Shown here in pieces: positions 4,115 to 10,884 of a stretch of DNA of 10,886 nucleotides. Origin of the DNA: Lachnospiraceae bacterium (GTDB taxonomy: Bacteria > Bacillota_A > Clostridia > Lachnospirales > Lachnospiraceae); the NCBI GenBank assembly GCA_017540915.1, contig JAFYAD010000290.1, forward strand, positions 1-10,886. Direction: 5' to 3'. The notes below the pieces were generated by a model. It was given only the letters and a program-made list of their open reading frames with translations. It had not been told where the DNA came from and made no database searches. The translations under genes were made by a program, and so were the position numbers. The first letter of the stretch is position 1, and every line of letters begins with the position of its first letter.

Positions 4115-6681
4115 CTCACTTCTCCTCCGTGTATCCTGTGATATTCCTCTTTCATGGCATACATCTTCTCGTCCGCCACGCTCATGCAGTCCTCAATAGT
4201 GAGTTCTGCTGTGGGTCTGTCGTAATAAAGGCCGTACGAAAAGCTGATGGTGAAAGGCTGATTGACTTCCTCATTCTCCTCTGCAAGGTAATCCAGTATC
4301 TTCTCGTCTATCTTGGCTTTATAACCTGCCTCCGGCATACCGCTGATACCCACATACACAAACTCATCGCCTCCGATGCGGGCTACGATATCCGGATCTA
4401 TGCACATCTTCTGAAGCACATGGCTTACACCAACAATGGCAATATCTCCGGCCAGGTGTCCGTGGTTATCATTGATGGTCTTTAAGCCGTTTAAGTCACA
4501 GACCAGATATGCAAGCTTCTTTTTCTCCGTTATGGCACGGTTTACAAGATTGACGAAATAATACTCCAGACCCTCACGGTTGTAAACGCCGGTCATATCA
4601 TCCGTGATACCATGCTTGAACAAAACGTCATTCTGTTTGCTGAGCCTGTCGACAAGCTGATCCTTCTGGGCATTCGCCTCTATCTGACGCCGGCTTCGGT
4701 CATTGATGTCGCGCATCAGGTATAGGAACCTGTTGCTGTCTATCTCAGTGATGATAACTTCAAAATAGTAATCCGGCTTACCCGGAAAGACAAACCTTGA
4801 CTCGAAGGTCATCTCGTTGTTGTTTTTCAGCTTTGATCTCATATTTGCCACAGAGGAGCTGTTACGAACATTCTCGCGCTCCTCCTCCGGCACAAACTGC
4901 AGCATATCCATGCGATACTGGGTGTAACTTGCAGTCTCGAAGCGGTAATTGTCGATGTTGCGGGACCTGTATATCTCGGTGCAATGATCTTTTAATGTGT
5001 CCACCACCATGATCTGCTGGAAAGCATCCTTCAGAGCTTCATATTGATCCAGTTCTATGACTTTCTGCTGCTCTATCTCACGCTTATCAAGCTGCTTTTC
5101 CTTTCGGTGGGCTATGAGATATAAAACTTCCGATGTTGCCGCACACAGCATTGCAAATATCAGCACCACTACAGCAGGCATCGTCAGTATTCCGGACTTT
5201 TTGGTAATGGCAACACCCACCATGTAGGCAACGGACATAAGCGCGACCGCTATCGTAGGCAGGATCATCCATGTAGCATGCAACAACTTCTTGGAAGTAT
5301 TGCTGCCCTTTAAGAACACACGCTCCCTGCGCCTGTAAGCCTCCGCCATACCGATGACATCGCCTCTCTGAACGGCGTTGGAATCATATGCCGTTGTCCT
5401 GATATCCATGTGGAAATGCGGTTCAAAAGCACCGGGTTCCACCGGCCGACCGAAGACATATCCCTGTATGTAATCCGGATCCTCCGTCGCAAAGACGGTG
5501 ATCTCCTCCATGGTCTCCACGCCCTCGAGGCATATGGTCATATCAAGGGTATGCACGATATCTATAATGCGTCGCAGAAGCTCAAATTCTGTTTTATTCT
5601 CCAAAGCTTCATTGATGAAAGTCTTATCGAGCTTCACCATATCGATACCGTAATCCTTGAGGTATACGAAGTTTGAATAGCCCGTTCCGAAATCATCAAG
5701 AGCCACATGGAACCCTACCTCATGCAGCCTTCTGATCAGTGTCGTCAGCCACTGCCGGTTTAACACAAGTCCCGACTCGGTGATCTCAAACACGATGTTA
5801 TGCGGATCCACCTCAGTTTCTGCCACGCACTCCATTATCTGGTCAAATATGTTTTCCTGATTAAGCTGGACAAACGAGAGGTTAATGTGTATGTCAAACC
5901 CCGGTGAACGTTTCTGCCATTCCTTGCACTGCTTCATGACAGTCAGCATTATAAACTTGCCGACCGGAACTATCAGACCTGTCTCCTCCAATATCGGGAT
6001 GAAAACAGCCGGTGAGGCATTGTGATAGTTTTCATTTTTCCATCTCAAAAGCGCCTCTGCCCCGGTAACCTTATTGGTCTCAAGAGACACAAGCGGCTGA
6101 TATACTATAAAAAATCCCCTGCACTTATCCCTGACGCAATCCTCTAACGTCAGTCTGAAATCAACGCCCTCTTTATAAATGTCATAATCCTGCTTTGAGA
6201 AGGTAGTATAAGCATATCTTCCTTTGCCACAGGATTCACTGGTAGCAAATGTCACAAACGAATGAAGCTGTGCGTAATTGTCCGCATCCTCCGGGAATTT
6301 CACTATGCCCGCCACAAGGTTGCACACATATCCGACACCACTCTTTTCTTTTCGCTGTTCGAAGAGATTGACGATCTCCTTGAACACATTCTCGGCGCTG
6401 GCACACTCCTCTGCCCCCATGAACACGATCTCAAAAGCATCCTCATGCTCTATCTTGAAGATCATGTCTGAGTGGATCGTATCGGCTGCGCACTGCATGA
6501 CATATTCAAGCGTCGCATCCTTTGCCTCATGCTCCCTGCCCTTACAGTATTCCTCAAGATGCTCGATCTTGATCTGCAGGATGCACCCCGTCGCATCCTC
6601 CGACTGTGTCAGGTAAGTATTCAGCAGCATGCTCAGCCTGTCCTGATTTTTGACCTTAGCAAGCGAAATGCTGTCTGCCAT
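4111..6681 (-). CDS. Membrane c-di-GMP enzyme: degenerate GGDEF - EAL - 2 TM - PAS-like - GGDEF
   Basis: An 856-residue protein of cyclic-di-GMP turnover. Residues 1-170 look like a degenerate GGDEF fold (KIEHEDAFEIVF near 75-87 in place of the active loop). The EAL phosphodiesterase domain (about 178-420) keeps the catalytic set: E209 (EALLRW), N267, E299 (FEITES), D329-D330 (DDFGTGYS), K350, E386 (EGVET) and Q406. Two membrane helices follow (about 470-492, 500-523). A coiled-coil/PAS-like region (about 530-670) precedes the C-terminal GGDEF cyclase domain (about 690-850) with D729 (CDLNGLK) and G770-F774. The usual RxxD inhibitory site is absent (IDPD at 761-764). EAL before GGDEF reverses the common order. 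The SD is GGGGGA. It lies 51 bases after ychF and overlaps nrdR by 4 bases. Both activities look possible; which dominates cannot be told. Confidence 0.93.
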   Translation of the reverse strand: MADSISLAKVKNQDRLSMLLNTYLTQSEDATGCILQIKIEHLEEYCKGREHEAKDATLEYVMQCAADTIHSDMIFKIEHEDAFEIVFMGAEECASAENVFKEIVNLFEQRKEKSGVGYVCNLVAGIVKFPEDADNYAQLHSFVTFATSESCGKGRYAYTTFSKQDYDIYKEGVDFRLTLEDCVRDKCRGFFIVYQPLVSLETNKVTGAEALLRWKNENYHNASPAVFIPILEETGLIVPVGKFIMLTVMKQCKEWQKRSPGFDIHINLSFVQLNQENIFDQIMECVAETEVDPHNIVFEITESGLVLNRQWLTTLIRRLHEVGFHVALDDFGTGYSNFVYLKDYGIDMVKLDKTFINEALENKTEFELLRRIIDIVHTLDMTICLEGVETMEEITVFATEDPDYIQGYVFGRPVEPGAFEPHFHMDIRTTAYDSNAVQRGDVIGMAEAYRRRERVFLKGSNTSKKLLHATWMILPTIAVALMSVAYMVGVAITKKSGILTMPAVVVLIFAMLCAATSEVLYLIAHRKEKQLDKREIEQQKVIELDQYEALKDAFQQIMVVDTLKDHCTEIYRSRNIDNYRFETASYTQYRMDMLQFVPEEERENVRNSSSVANMRSKLKNNNEMTFESRFVFPGKPDYYFEVIITEIDSNRFLYLMRDINDRSRRQIEANAQKDQLVDRLSKQNDVLFKHGITDDMTGVYNREGLEYYFVNLVNRAITEKKKLAYLVCDLNGLKTINDNHGHLAGDIAIVGVSHVLQKMCIDPDIVARIGGDEFVYVGISGMPEAGYKAKIDEKILDYLAEENEEVNQPFTISFSYGLYYDRPTAELTIEDCMSVADEKMYAMKEEYHRIHGGEVR

Positions 6682-6732
6682 AGATTTCCCCCAATATTAC
6701 CTTAAGCTATAACCAATCCGGTACGAATTACG

Positions 6733-7833
6733 TCACACATTGAATCTGAACAGGATCACATCCCCGTCTTTTACCACGTAATCTTTGCCTTCCATTCCTA
6801 CGATGCCCTTCTCTCTGGCTGCAGCCAGAGATCCGTTATCCAAAAGATCCTGATAATTCACAACCTCAGCCTTGATAAATCCCCTCTCAAAATCCGTATG
6901 GATCTTGCCTGCTGCCTGAGGTGCTTTAGTGCCTTCCTTGATGGTCCATGCCCTGCACTCGTCCTCGCCTGCAGTCAGGAAAGATATCAGTCCCAAAAGG
7001 GAATAGCTTGCCTTCACAAGCTTGTCGAGACCACTGCTGCTGACACCGAGATCTGCCAGATACTCAGCCTTCTCTGCGTCATCCAGCTCCGAGAGCTCCT
7101 GTTCTATCTGTGCGGAGATAACAAAAACACCTGATCCTTCAGCAGCTGCCATCTCCTTGACCTTTGCAACATGCGGATTGGAAGCACCGTCGTCAGCCAT
7201 ATCGCTCTCAGCAACATTGGCTGCATAGATAGTGGGCTTTGCTGTCAAAAGATTATATCCCTTAAACCATGCCTCCAGATCCTCGTCATCCGGCACCTCA
7301 AAATTGCGCGCCATCTTGCCTTCCTCGAGGAAAGCCTTTAAGTTCTCGGCCATCTCAAGCTCTTTCGCCAGGGTTTTGTCCATCTTCGCCTGCTTGGATA
7401 TCTTGGCTATACGCCTCTCCAATATCTCAAGATCGGAAAAGACGAGTTCCAGATTAATGGTCTCGATGTCTCTGGCCGGATCTATAGAACCGTCCACATG
7501 TATGATGTTGGTGTCTTCAAAACATCTCACCACATGAACGACAGCATCCACCTCCCTGATGTTTGCCAAAAACTGGTTGCCAAGGCCTTCGCCTTTTGAA
7601 GCGCCCTTTACAAGACCTGCGATATCCACGAACTCTATGGTAGCATGGGTGACCTTTTTGGTGTTGTACATCTCACCCAGCTTCTCTATCCTGTCATCCG
7701 GCACCGGCACTATGCCGATATTCGGATCTATCGTACAAAACGGAAAGTTTGCGCTCTGTGCGCCTGCCTTTGTAAGTGAATTGAAAAGGGTGCTCTTTCC
7801 GACGTTCGGAAGGCCCACGATTCCTAATTTCAT
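6733..7833 (-). CDS. ychF: Ribosome-binding ATPase YchF
   Basis: A complete Obg-family P-loop ATPase (366 residues) of the YchF/OLA1 group, cytoplasmic, ribosome-associated and linked to stress and redox responses. G1 is GLPNVGKST (7-15) and G3 is DIAGLVKGASKGEG (70-83). The base-recognition motif is NVAE (206-209), the non-canonical form that gives ATP rather than GTP preference in this family. A coiled-coil insert spans about 130-175, and a TGS domain ends the protein (about 281-364, with AWTIKEGTKAPQAAGKIH and DYVVKDGDVILFRFNV). The start has AGGAGG at 7845-7850. It is probably the first gene of an operon with the c-di-GMP enzyme and nrdR, since all share strand and I see no terminator in the 51-base gap. 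A long leader (about 160 bases) precedes it. Confidence 0.97.
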   Translation of the reverse strand: MKLGIVGLPNVGKSTLFNSLTKAGAQSANFPFCTIDPNIGIVPVPDDRIEKLGEMYNTKKVTHATIEFVDIAGLVKGASKGEGLGNQFLANIREVDAVVHVVRCFEDTNIIHVDGSIDPARDIETINLELVFSDLEILERRIAKISKQAKMDKTLAKELEMAENLKAFLEEGKMARNFEVPDDEDLEAWFKGYNLLTAKPTIYAANVAESDMADDGASNPHVAKVKEMAAAEGSGVFVISAQIEQELSELDDAEKAEYLADLGVSSSGLDKLVKASYSLLGLISFLTAGEDECRAWTIKEGTKAPQAAGKIHTDFERGFIKAEVVNYQDLLDNGSLAAAREKGIVGMEGKDYVVKDGDVILFRFNV

Positions 7834-7851
7834 ATATTTTCAAACCTCCTG

Positions 7852-7886
7852 AAGCCCTTATTTTATAAGGGCTTACGAGACCCTTA
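7852..7886 (-). promoter_or_regulatory. Competing hairpins in the ychF leader
   Basis: On the minus strand TAAGGG (7886-7881), CCCTTA (7871-7866) and TAAGGG (7860-7855) occur in order, so the middle segment can pair with either side. The downstream pairing extends to 9 bp (AAGCCCTTA 7852-7860 with TAAGGGCTT 7866-7874, 5-base loop) and ends one base before the AGGAGG site at 7845-7850. No U-run follows, so an effect would be on translation or RNA stability. Confidence 0.4.
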
Positions 7887-7998
7887 CTTTTTAGGTGCTA
7901 CAATTAGTGCTGCACTTCATAAATTATCGATTCCATAAAACCTCTAATTTTTCGTATTTTTGAAGCGCATTCCAGCAATACTACACCTTAACCCAAAA

Positions 7999-8027
7999 AT
8001 AATACCACAAAATCAGCTAAAAAGCAA
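7999..8027 (-). promoter_or_regulatory. Candidate SigA promoter for ychF
   Basis: TTGCTT (8027-8022), 17 bases, then TATTAT (8004-7999) on the minus strand: -35 matches 3/6 and -10 matches 5/6 of the vegetative consensus, with ideal spacing. It lies in the AT-rich non-coding gap between the hydrolase terminator and ychF, and would give a leader of about 158 bases. Confidence 0.5.
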
Positions 8028-8040
8028 TTACATATACAGA

Positions 8041-8100
8041 AAAAATTGAAGAGCCGACAGAAGTTATTTATTAAAGGTTGAAATAACTTCTGCCGGCTCT
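8041..8100 (-). terminator. Strong intrinsic terminator of the hydrolase gene
   Basis: A 20-position stem: AGAGCCG plus CAGAAGTTATTT (8050-8056, 8058-8069) against AAATAACTTCTG plus CGGCTCT (8081-8092, 8094-8100), with an 11-base loop. The single non-Watson-Crick position (8057/8093) is a G-U wobble on the minus strand and an A-C mismatch on the plus strand. The minus-strand tail is TTCAATTTTTTC. Both points say it terminates minus-strand transcripts from 8153-9349. Confidence 0.85.
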
Positions 8101-8105
8101 CCTTT

Positions 8106-8132
8106 AGACAGAACGAATGTCTGTCTGTTTTT
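8106..8132 (+). terminator. Small plus-strand terminator-like hairpin
   Basis: AGACAG (8106-8111) pairs with CTGTCT (8121-8126) around a 9-base loop, followed on the plus strand by GTTTTT. No plus-strand gene lies to its left, so it would only stop antisense or spurious transcripts entering the hydrolase gene. It may be chance. Confidence 0.25.
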
Positions 8133-8152
8133 ATAAAAGACCTGTGAATATG

Positions 8153-9349
8153 TCAAGACGATCTGTTTTTCCTATCAATCTGCTCTATCCAGTCACAGAT
8201 AACATCTATCGTCAGCTGCCCGTTGCCGACATTGCAGTGGTTCTGGGCATCTTCCTTGTCGGTGAAGAGGCGGAAAGTAAGTGATCTTACGTTTTTGAGC
8301 ATATTGATCTCACGACCGATCAGCGTATAATCAATAAAATGGTCACCATTTGCTCCAAGAATCAGCATATCCTGGGTGATCTTATCGGCTACCGGTGCAA
8401 GATCATACAGCTTCAGTTTCTTCGCGTAAGAGTATGCGTCCTTCGCCTCATACGCATAGCATCCGTGCTTGATGCCCCAGTCGATGATCGGGGATTTTTT
8501 TGCCTTTTTACCGAAAACAAGATTAAGCATCGGACGGGCATGAAGCTTCATCAATATATGAAAAGCCTTTTGTACATTTGCAGGCTGCATACTTACAAGA
8601 ATATCCTGAAAGCACGGAAATACCGACCATGCGACCACCTTCGTGATCCTCTTATCAAATGCCGCTGCTCTGGGAGCAAGATATCCTCCGAGGGATATGC
8701 CGATGATCGTCACATCCTCCAGCTTGAAATAGTCAAGGATCTCTTTTACCGGTTTCTCCCACTCGTGAGTAAAGTGCATCCCCTGCTCTCGCATCACGCC
8801 GCCCTGCCCGGGTCCTTCAAACATATATACCTCAAAACCCTTCTCCTGCATATACAGAACGGTAAAGAGAAATTCTTCAAAATAACTGTCGTTTCCGCCA
8901 TGGATCAGGATCGTTCCCTTGCTCTCTCCCTCCGGTACCACATGCATCACGGGAAGTTTCACATTCTCAAACGGAACGTCTGCTCTCTCGATCCTCGGAT
9001 GATCACCCTCAAAGAAATCCGCATAATATTCATAGAAAAGCTCTGTCGCCTTCTCGTAATACTTCTTCTTATCAGGATCTCCGTCATACATGAAGAACTC
9101 GCTCATCCGGTAGTATGCTATCGCATTTCCTGTTCTGCCCTCTTTCATGGCGGTATCACCCAGACCGATCAGTTCCCGCTTCCAGTCTGCACTGTCATGG
9201 ATACTGCCGGCTACCTTCTGCACATCAGAGAGTTCCCCACCATCCCAGTTGATGACACGGTTAAGCTGGTAATTGAAGTTTGCCTCATCATTCAGCTGAT
9301 ATACGCCTCTTTTCAGAACCACAGGTTGATTTACATCATATTTTTCCAT
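8153..9349 (-). CDS. Alpha/beta hydrolase with helical N-terminal domain
   Basis: A 398-residue serine hydrolase of the alpha/beta fold. I start at ATG 9349 because GGGAGG (9359-9364) lies 9 bases upstream; the ATG at 9370 has no RBS. Residues 1-120 form a helical region (DTAMKEGRTGNAIAYYRMSEFF) as in FrsA-like and 2,6-dihydroxypseudooxynicotine-hydrolase-like esterases. The core has TILIHGGNDS (oxyanion strand, H150-G151-G152), nucleophile S219 in GISLGG, a probable acid at D336 or D340 (GANGDHFID) and H371 (AQNHCNVGN). The triad is therefore complete. No signal peptide is present, so it is cytoplasmic. The substrate is unknown. It may once have been the last gene of the decayed unit upstream, 39 bases after that reading frame ends, and it has its own terminator. 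Confidence 0.9.
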   Translation of the reverse strand: MEKYDVNQPVVLKRGVYQLNDEANFNYQLNRVINWDGGELSDVQKVAGSIHDSADWKRELIGLGDTAMKEGRTGNAIAYYRMSEFFMYDGDPDKKKYYEKATELFYEYYADFFEGDHPRIERADVPFENVKLPVMHVVPEGESKGTILIHGGNDSYFEEFLFTVLYMQEKGFEVYMFEGPGQGGVMREQGMHFTHEWEKPVKEILDYFKLEDVTIIGISLGGYLAPRAAAFDKRITKVVAWSVFPCFQDILVSMQPANVQKAFHILMKLHARPMLNLVFGKKAKKSPIIDWGIKHGCYAYEAKDAYSYAKKLKLYDLAPVADKITQDMLILGANGDHFIDYTLIGREINMLKNVRSLTFRLFTDKEDAQNHCNVGNGQLTIDVICDWIEQIDRKNRSS

Positions 9350-9358
9350 TATAAAAGG

Positions 9359-9364
9359 CCTCCC
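9359..9364 (-). promoter_or_regulatory. RBS that sets the hydrolase start
   Basis: GGGAGG on the minus strand, 9 bases before ATG 9349. It lies inside the extended open frame, which shows that the first seven codons from 9370 (MNGRPFI) are leader, not protein. Confidence 0.75.
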
Positions 9365-9388
9365 GTTCATGATATTGTCATGATAACC

Positions 9389-10161
9389 TTAAGACTCCTT
9401 TACCAAAAGCCCCATCTGCTTTTTCATGACTTTCTCGGCAATCCTCATGCCGATGATTGAAACCGGAATTACCAGAATAAGTGCAATAACAAGAGCCGGG
9501 ATATTATTGATTACTTTTTATACCTACTCCCATAAGAATCAGTACAAACCAGATGATCATACTCTCACTCATGAGGCCGTTGGTAAATCCAAGTCTGAAC
9601 GCGCTTACCGGCATGAATGAAGCTATCGTCTTTAAGGCAGCAAATATGACAAGCACATTTGTAAATGCCATGCCTTTCTTAAATACTGTTTTGCCTGTTA
9701 TCTGGAGGTAGAACCAATACAGGAATACCGGAAGCATCAAAATCTCACTTACCGGAACGAGCCATAAAAAGTTGGCAAACAGTGATTGAATCCTGCGAAA
9801 AACCGTTACTATTAAGCCATGTAAACAGGCTTAGTACCAGTACATAGATCAGATGAAGTGCGATCCATGGTGTAAGCCCGAAGGCATTCAGGTAATGATA
9901 TATCCTTTTGTGCTTTTCTTGCCTGATATAATCCTGCACTGCAAACAACGCGATCCCATAAAGGATAATCCCCGGAAAGGCAAGCGCCATTGCAAACACA
10001 TATCTCCATTGAGGAATCTGCGCTGTTCCTGTTGTAAGCCATGCAAGCTCGCCCGTATGAGCCGGATCACCGTATATCATCAGCCAGTCCCCACCGCCGT
10101 AACACAGGCATCCGAGAACGCCACATATAAGAGCGGGTATATTCCTTGTCTTGTTATTCAT
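9389..10161 (-). pseudogene. Polytopic membrane protein gene broken by two +1 frameshifts
   Basis: Three frames together encode one membrane protein of about 256 residues. Piece 1 starts at ATG 10161 (MNNKTRNIPALICGVLGCLC), contains GDWLMIYGDP, and is stopped near 9745. Piece 2 resumes in the next frame (LFANFLWLVPVSEILMLPVF) and stops at 9504. Piece 3 (KVINNIPALVIALILVIPVS, then IIGMRIAEK) runs to TAA at 9389. Removing one base from the A5 run at 9798-9802 joins pieces 1 and 2; removing one from the T5 run at 9515-9519 joins 2 and 3. The joined product has about seven membrane helices. The CYGGGDWLMIYG region recalls the DUF6796 membrane family, from memory only. The ATG overlaps the upstream stop by 8 bases. 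Sequencing error in homopolymers is a real alternative. Confidence 0.7.
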
Positions 10162-10264
10162 TTGATTTCTCCAAAACATATTTCTCTATGGCATCTGCCG
10201 CAGTAACCACGCCGTTTTCTTTCCTGATCCGCTGCGATACTTCCTGCCATGTGATTATTGTCAC
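10154..10264 (-). pseudogene. Short C-terminal coding remnant, unidentified
   Basis: This frame reads TIITWQEVSQRIRKENGVV then TAADAIEKYVLEKSNE and stops at 10154, overlapping the next gene's ATG by 8 bases. It looks like the genuine C-terminus of a coupled upstream gene. Its only start is a GTG at 10264 with a poor RBS, so it is probably the tail of a longer gene. A one-base indel near 10260 would join it to the fragment at 10239-10412, giving a protein of about 90 residues. Otherwise an internal deletion fused two genes. I do not recognise the family. Confidence 0.45.
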
Positions 10265-10412
10265 TGATACCCTTCATCCTTGATAGAATATCCTTGTAGA
10301 TTGGCTTTGCCTTTACAAGCAGTTTTTTTACATCCTCTCTTGGCCAGCATGTGGCCAATCCTTTCTTTAACCGGCTCGTCATAAAGAGCCATATCGTCGG
10401 TTTATATTTCAT
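10239..10412 (-). pseudogene. N-terminal fragment resembling the ATC-hydrolase family
   Basis: Starts MKYKPTIWLFMTSRLKKGLA and continues WPREDVKKLLVKAKPIYKDIL then SRMKGISDNNHMAGS, about 58 residues. After that the frame runs into an anomalous Arg/Cys-rich stretch (RKRRGYCGRCHREICF) that overlaps a different, better-looking frame. The fragment resembles the N-terminus of proteins of the L-2-amino-thiazoline-4-carboxylic acid hydrolase-like family as I remember them; these run to about 200 residues or more, so some 150 would be missing. The ATG directly follows the stop of the DtxR-like fragment. The gene is likely broken by deletion or frameshift. Confidence 0.5.
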
Positions 10413-10541
10413 CTAAGTGTTCTCCTCATGTGTATTGACGAACTCATCCATCCGTTCATATGTCTCATCGCTGATCGTATGCTCCATAAGACATGCCTCT
10501 TCCCCATTTTGCAATCCTTTAATGACCTTATGAAGTTTGGT
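10413..10541 (-). pseudogene. C-terminal fragment of a DtxR/MntR-family metal-dependent regulator
   Basis: The 42-residue fragment reads TKLHKVIKGLQNGEEACLME then HTISDETYERMDEFVN and ends at TAG 10413. The core EACLMEHTIS matches the metal-site region of DtxR-family repressors, where C-x2-E-H supplies ligands (C102, E105, H106 in DtxR). The DNA-binding N-terminal domain is missing: a TAA in frame lies at 10545-10547 and the upstream sequence is an operator-like repeat and promoter. It therefore looks like a deletion remnant that removed the HTH half, perhaps together with genes once between it and the promoter. Confidence 0.65.
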
Positions 10542-10556
10542 TAGTTACCGCTAACT
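10541..10556. promoter_or_regulatory. Second, shorter operator-like repeat
   Basis: AGTTA (10543-10547), four bases, TAACT (10552-10556). On the minus strand it reads AGTTAGCGGTAACTAA, sharing AGTTAGCG and TAACTAA with the better site at 10622-10639 but lacking four central bases. It may be a degenerate or deletion-altered copy of the same operator. Confidence 0.35.
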
Positions 10557-10571
10557 GCTCGTTAATCATAT

Positions 10572-10592
10572 ACTCCGCTTTTTGTGCGGAGT
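10572..10592 (-). promoter_or_regulatory. Hairpin in the leader of the decayed unit
   Basis: ACTCCGC (10572-10578) and GCGGAGT (10586-10592) form a 7-bp stem with a 7-base loop. On the minus strand GGAG of the 3' arm lies just before an ATG at 10570, so the stem could hide an SD. That ATG opens only 13 codons (MINEQLAVTNQTS), so this may be a relic of a lost gene start. Confidence 0.35.
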
Positions 10593-10621
10593 TATAATTT
10601 CCTGCTTATGTTTATTGCATT

Positions 10622-10639
10622 AGTTAGCCATCGCTAACT
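10622..10639. promoter_or_regulatory. DtxR-family-type operator
   Basis: Perfect inverted repeat AGTTAGC (10622-10628), four bases, GCTAACT (10633-10639). The half site resembles the TTAG/CTAA arms of DtxR/IdeR boxes. It begins 5 bases past the -10 at 10645-10650, so a bound repressor would cover the transcription start. The DtxR-type fragment downstream fits an autoregulated or iron/manganese-responsive unit. The regulator class is inferred. Confidence 0.55.
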
Positions 10640-10644
10640 TGAAT

Positions 10645-10673
10645 ATAATAACATTTGTTTGTGCTAAAATCAA
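10645..10673 (-). promoter_or_regulatory. SigA-type promoter of the decayed unit
   Basis: TTGATT (10673-10668), 17 bases, TATTAT (10650-10645) on the minus strand; -35 matches 4/6 and -10 matches 5/6 with ideal spacing. The operator sits directly downstream. It would drive the remnants at 10541-9389 and perhaps the hydrolase. Confidence 0.6.
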
Positions 10674-10706
10674 GACCTCTCGTGCAATTAGTCAAAAAAT
10701 ATCTCT

Positions 10707-10884
10707 TTAGACAGTGATCCATTCTTTGATAGTCGATTGAATATGCTCATCAAGGTCGATACGACTCCTGCGTGAACAACGTGGTCTGATCCGGCATATA
10801 ACGATATGTCAGATTCCTGATATTTGCGATTATGCGTTCTGAAAGCGTTATAAAAGGAATCTTGAATATCTTATAGTCCTTCAC
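10707..10884 (-). pseudogene. Unidentified coding remnant at the right edge, probable frameshift
   Basis: One frame from the edge reads KDYKIFKIPFITLSERIIAN, then IRNLTYRYMPDQTTLFTQES, and stops at 10750. Another frame continues protein-like as RIDLDEHIQSTIKEWITV to TAA at 10707. Both look coding, so a single indel around 10755-10765 may have split one gene whose start lies off the window. I do not recognise the family. No transposase or integrase motif is evident. Confidence 0.35.

Noticed and set aside
4093..4485. Plus-strand frames opposite nrdR and the GGDEF domain
   Set aside because: Shadows of strongly supported minus-strand genes with no RBS or recognisable product.
8339..9460. Plus-strand open frame of 373 codons opposite the hydrolase
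   Set aside because: It is antisense to a gene with a full catalytic triad, good RBS and terminator; the plus-strand product has Arg/His/Ile-rich, low-quality composition and no motif.
10528..10570. 13-codon open frame MINEQLAVTNQTS as a real peptide
   Set aside because: It overlaps the second operator-like repeat and is more simply a relic start of a deleted gene; there is no evidence for a leader peptide.
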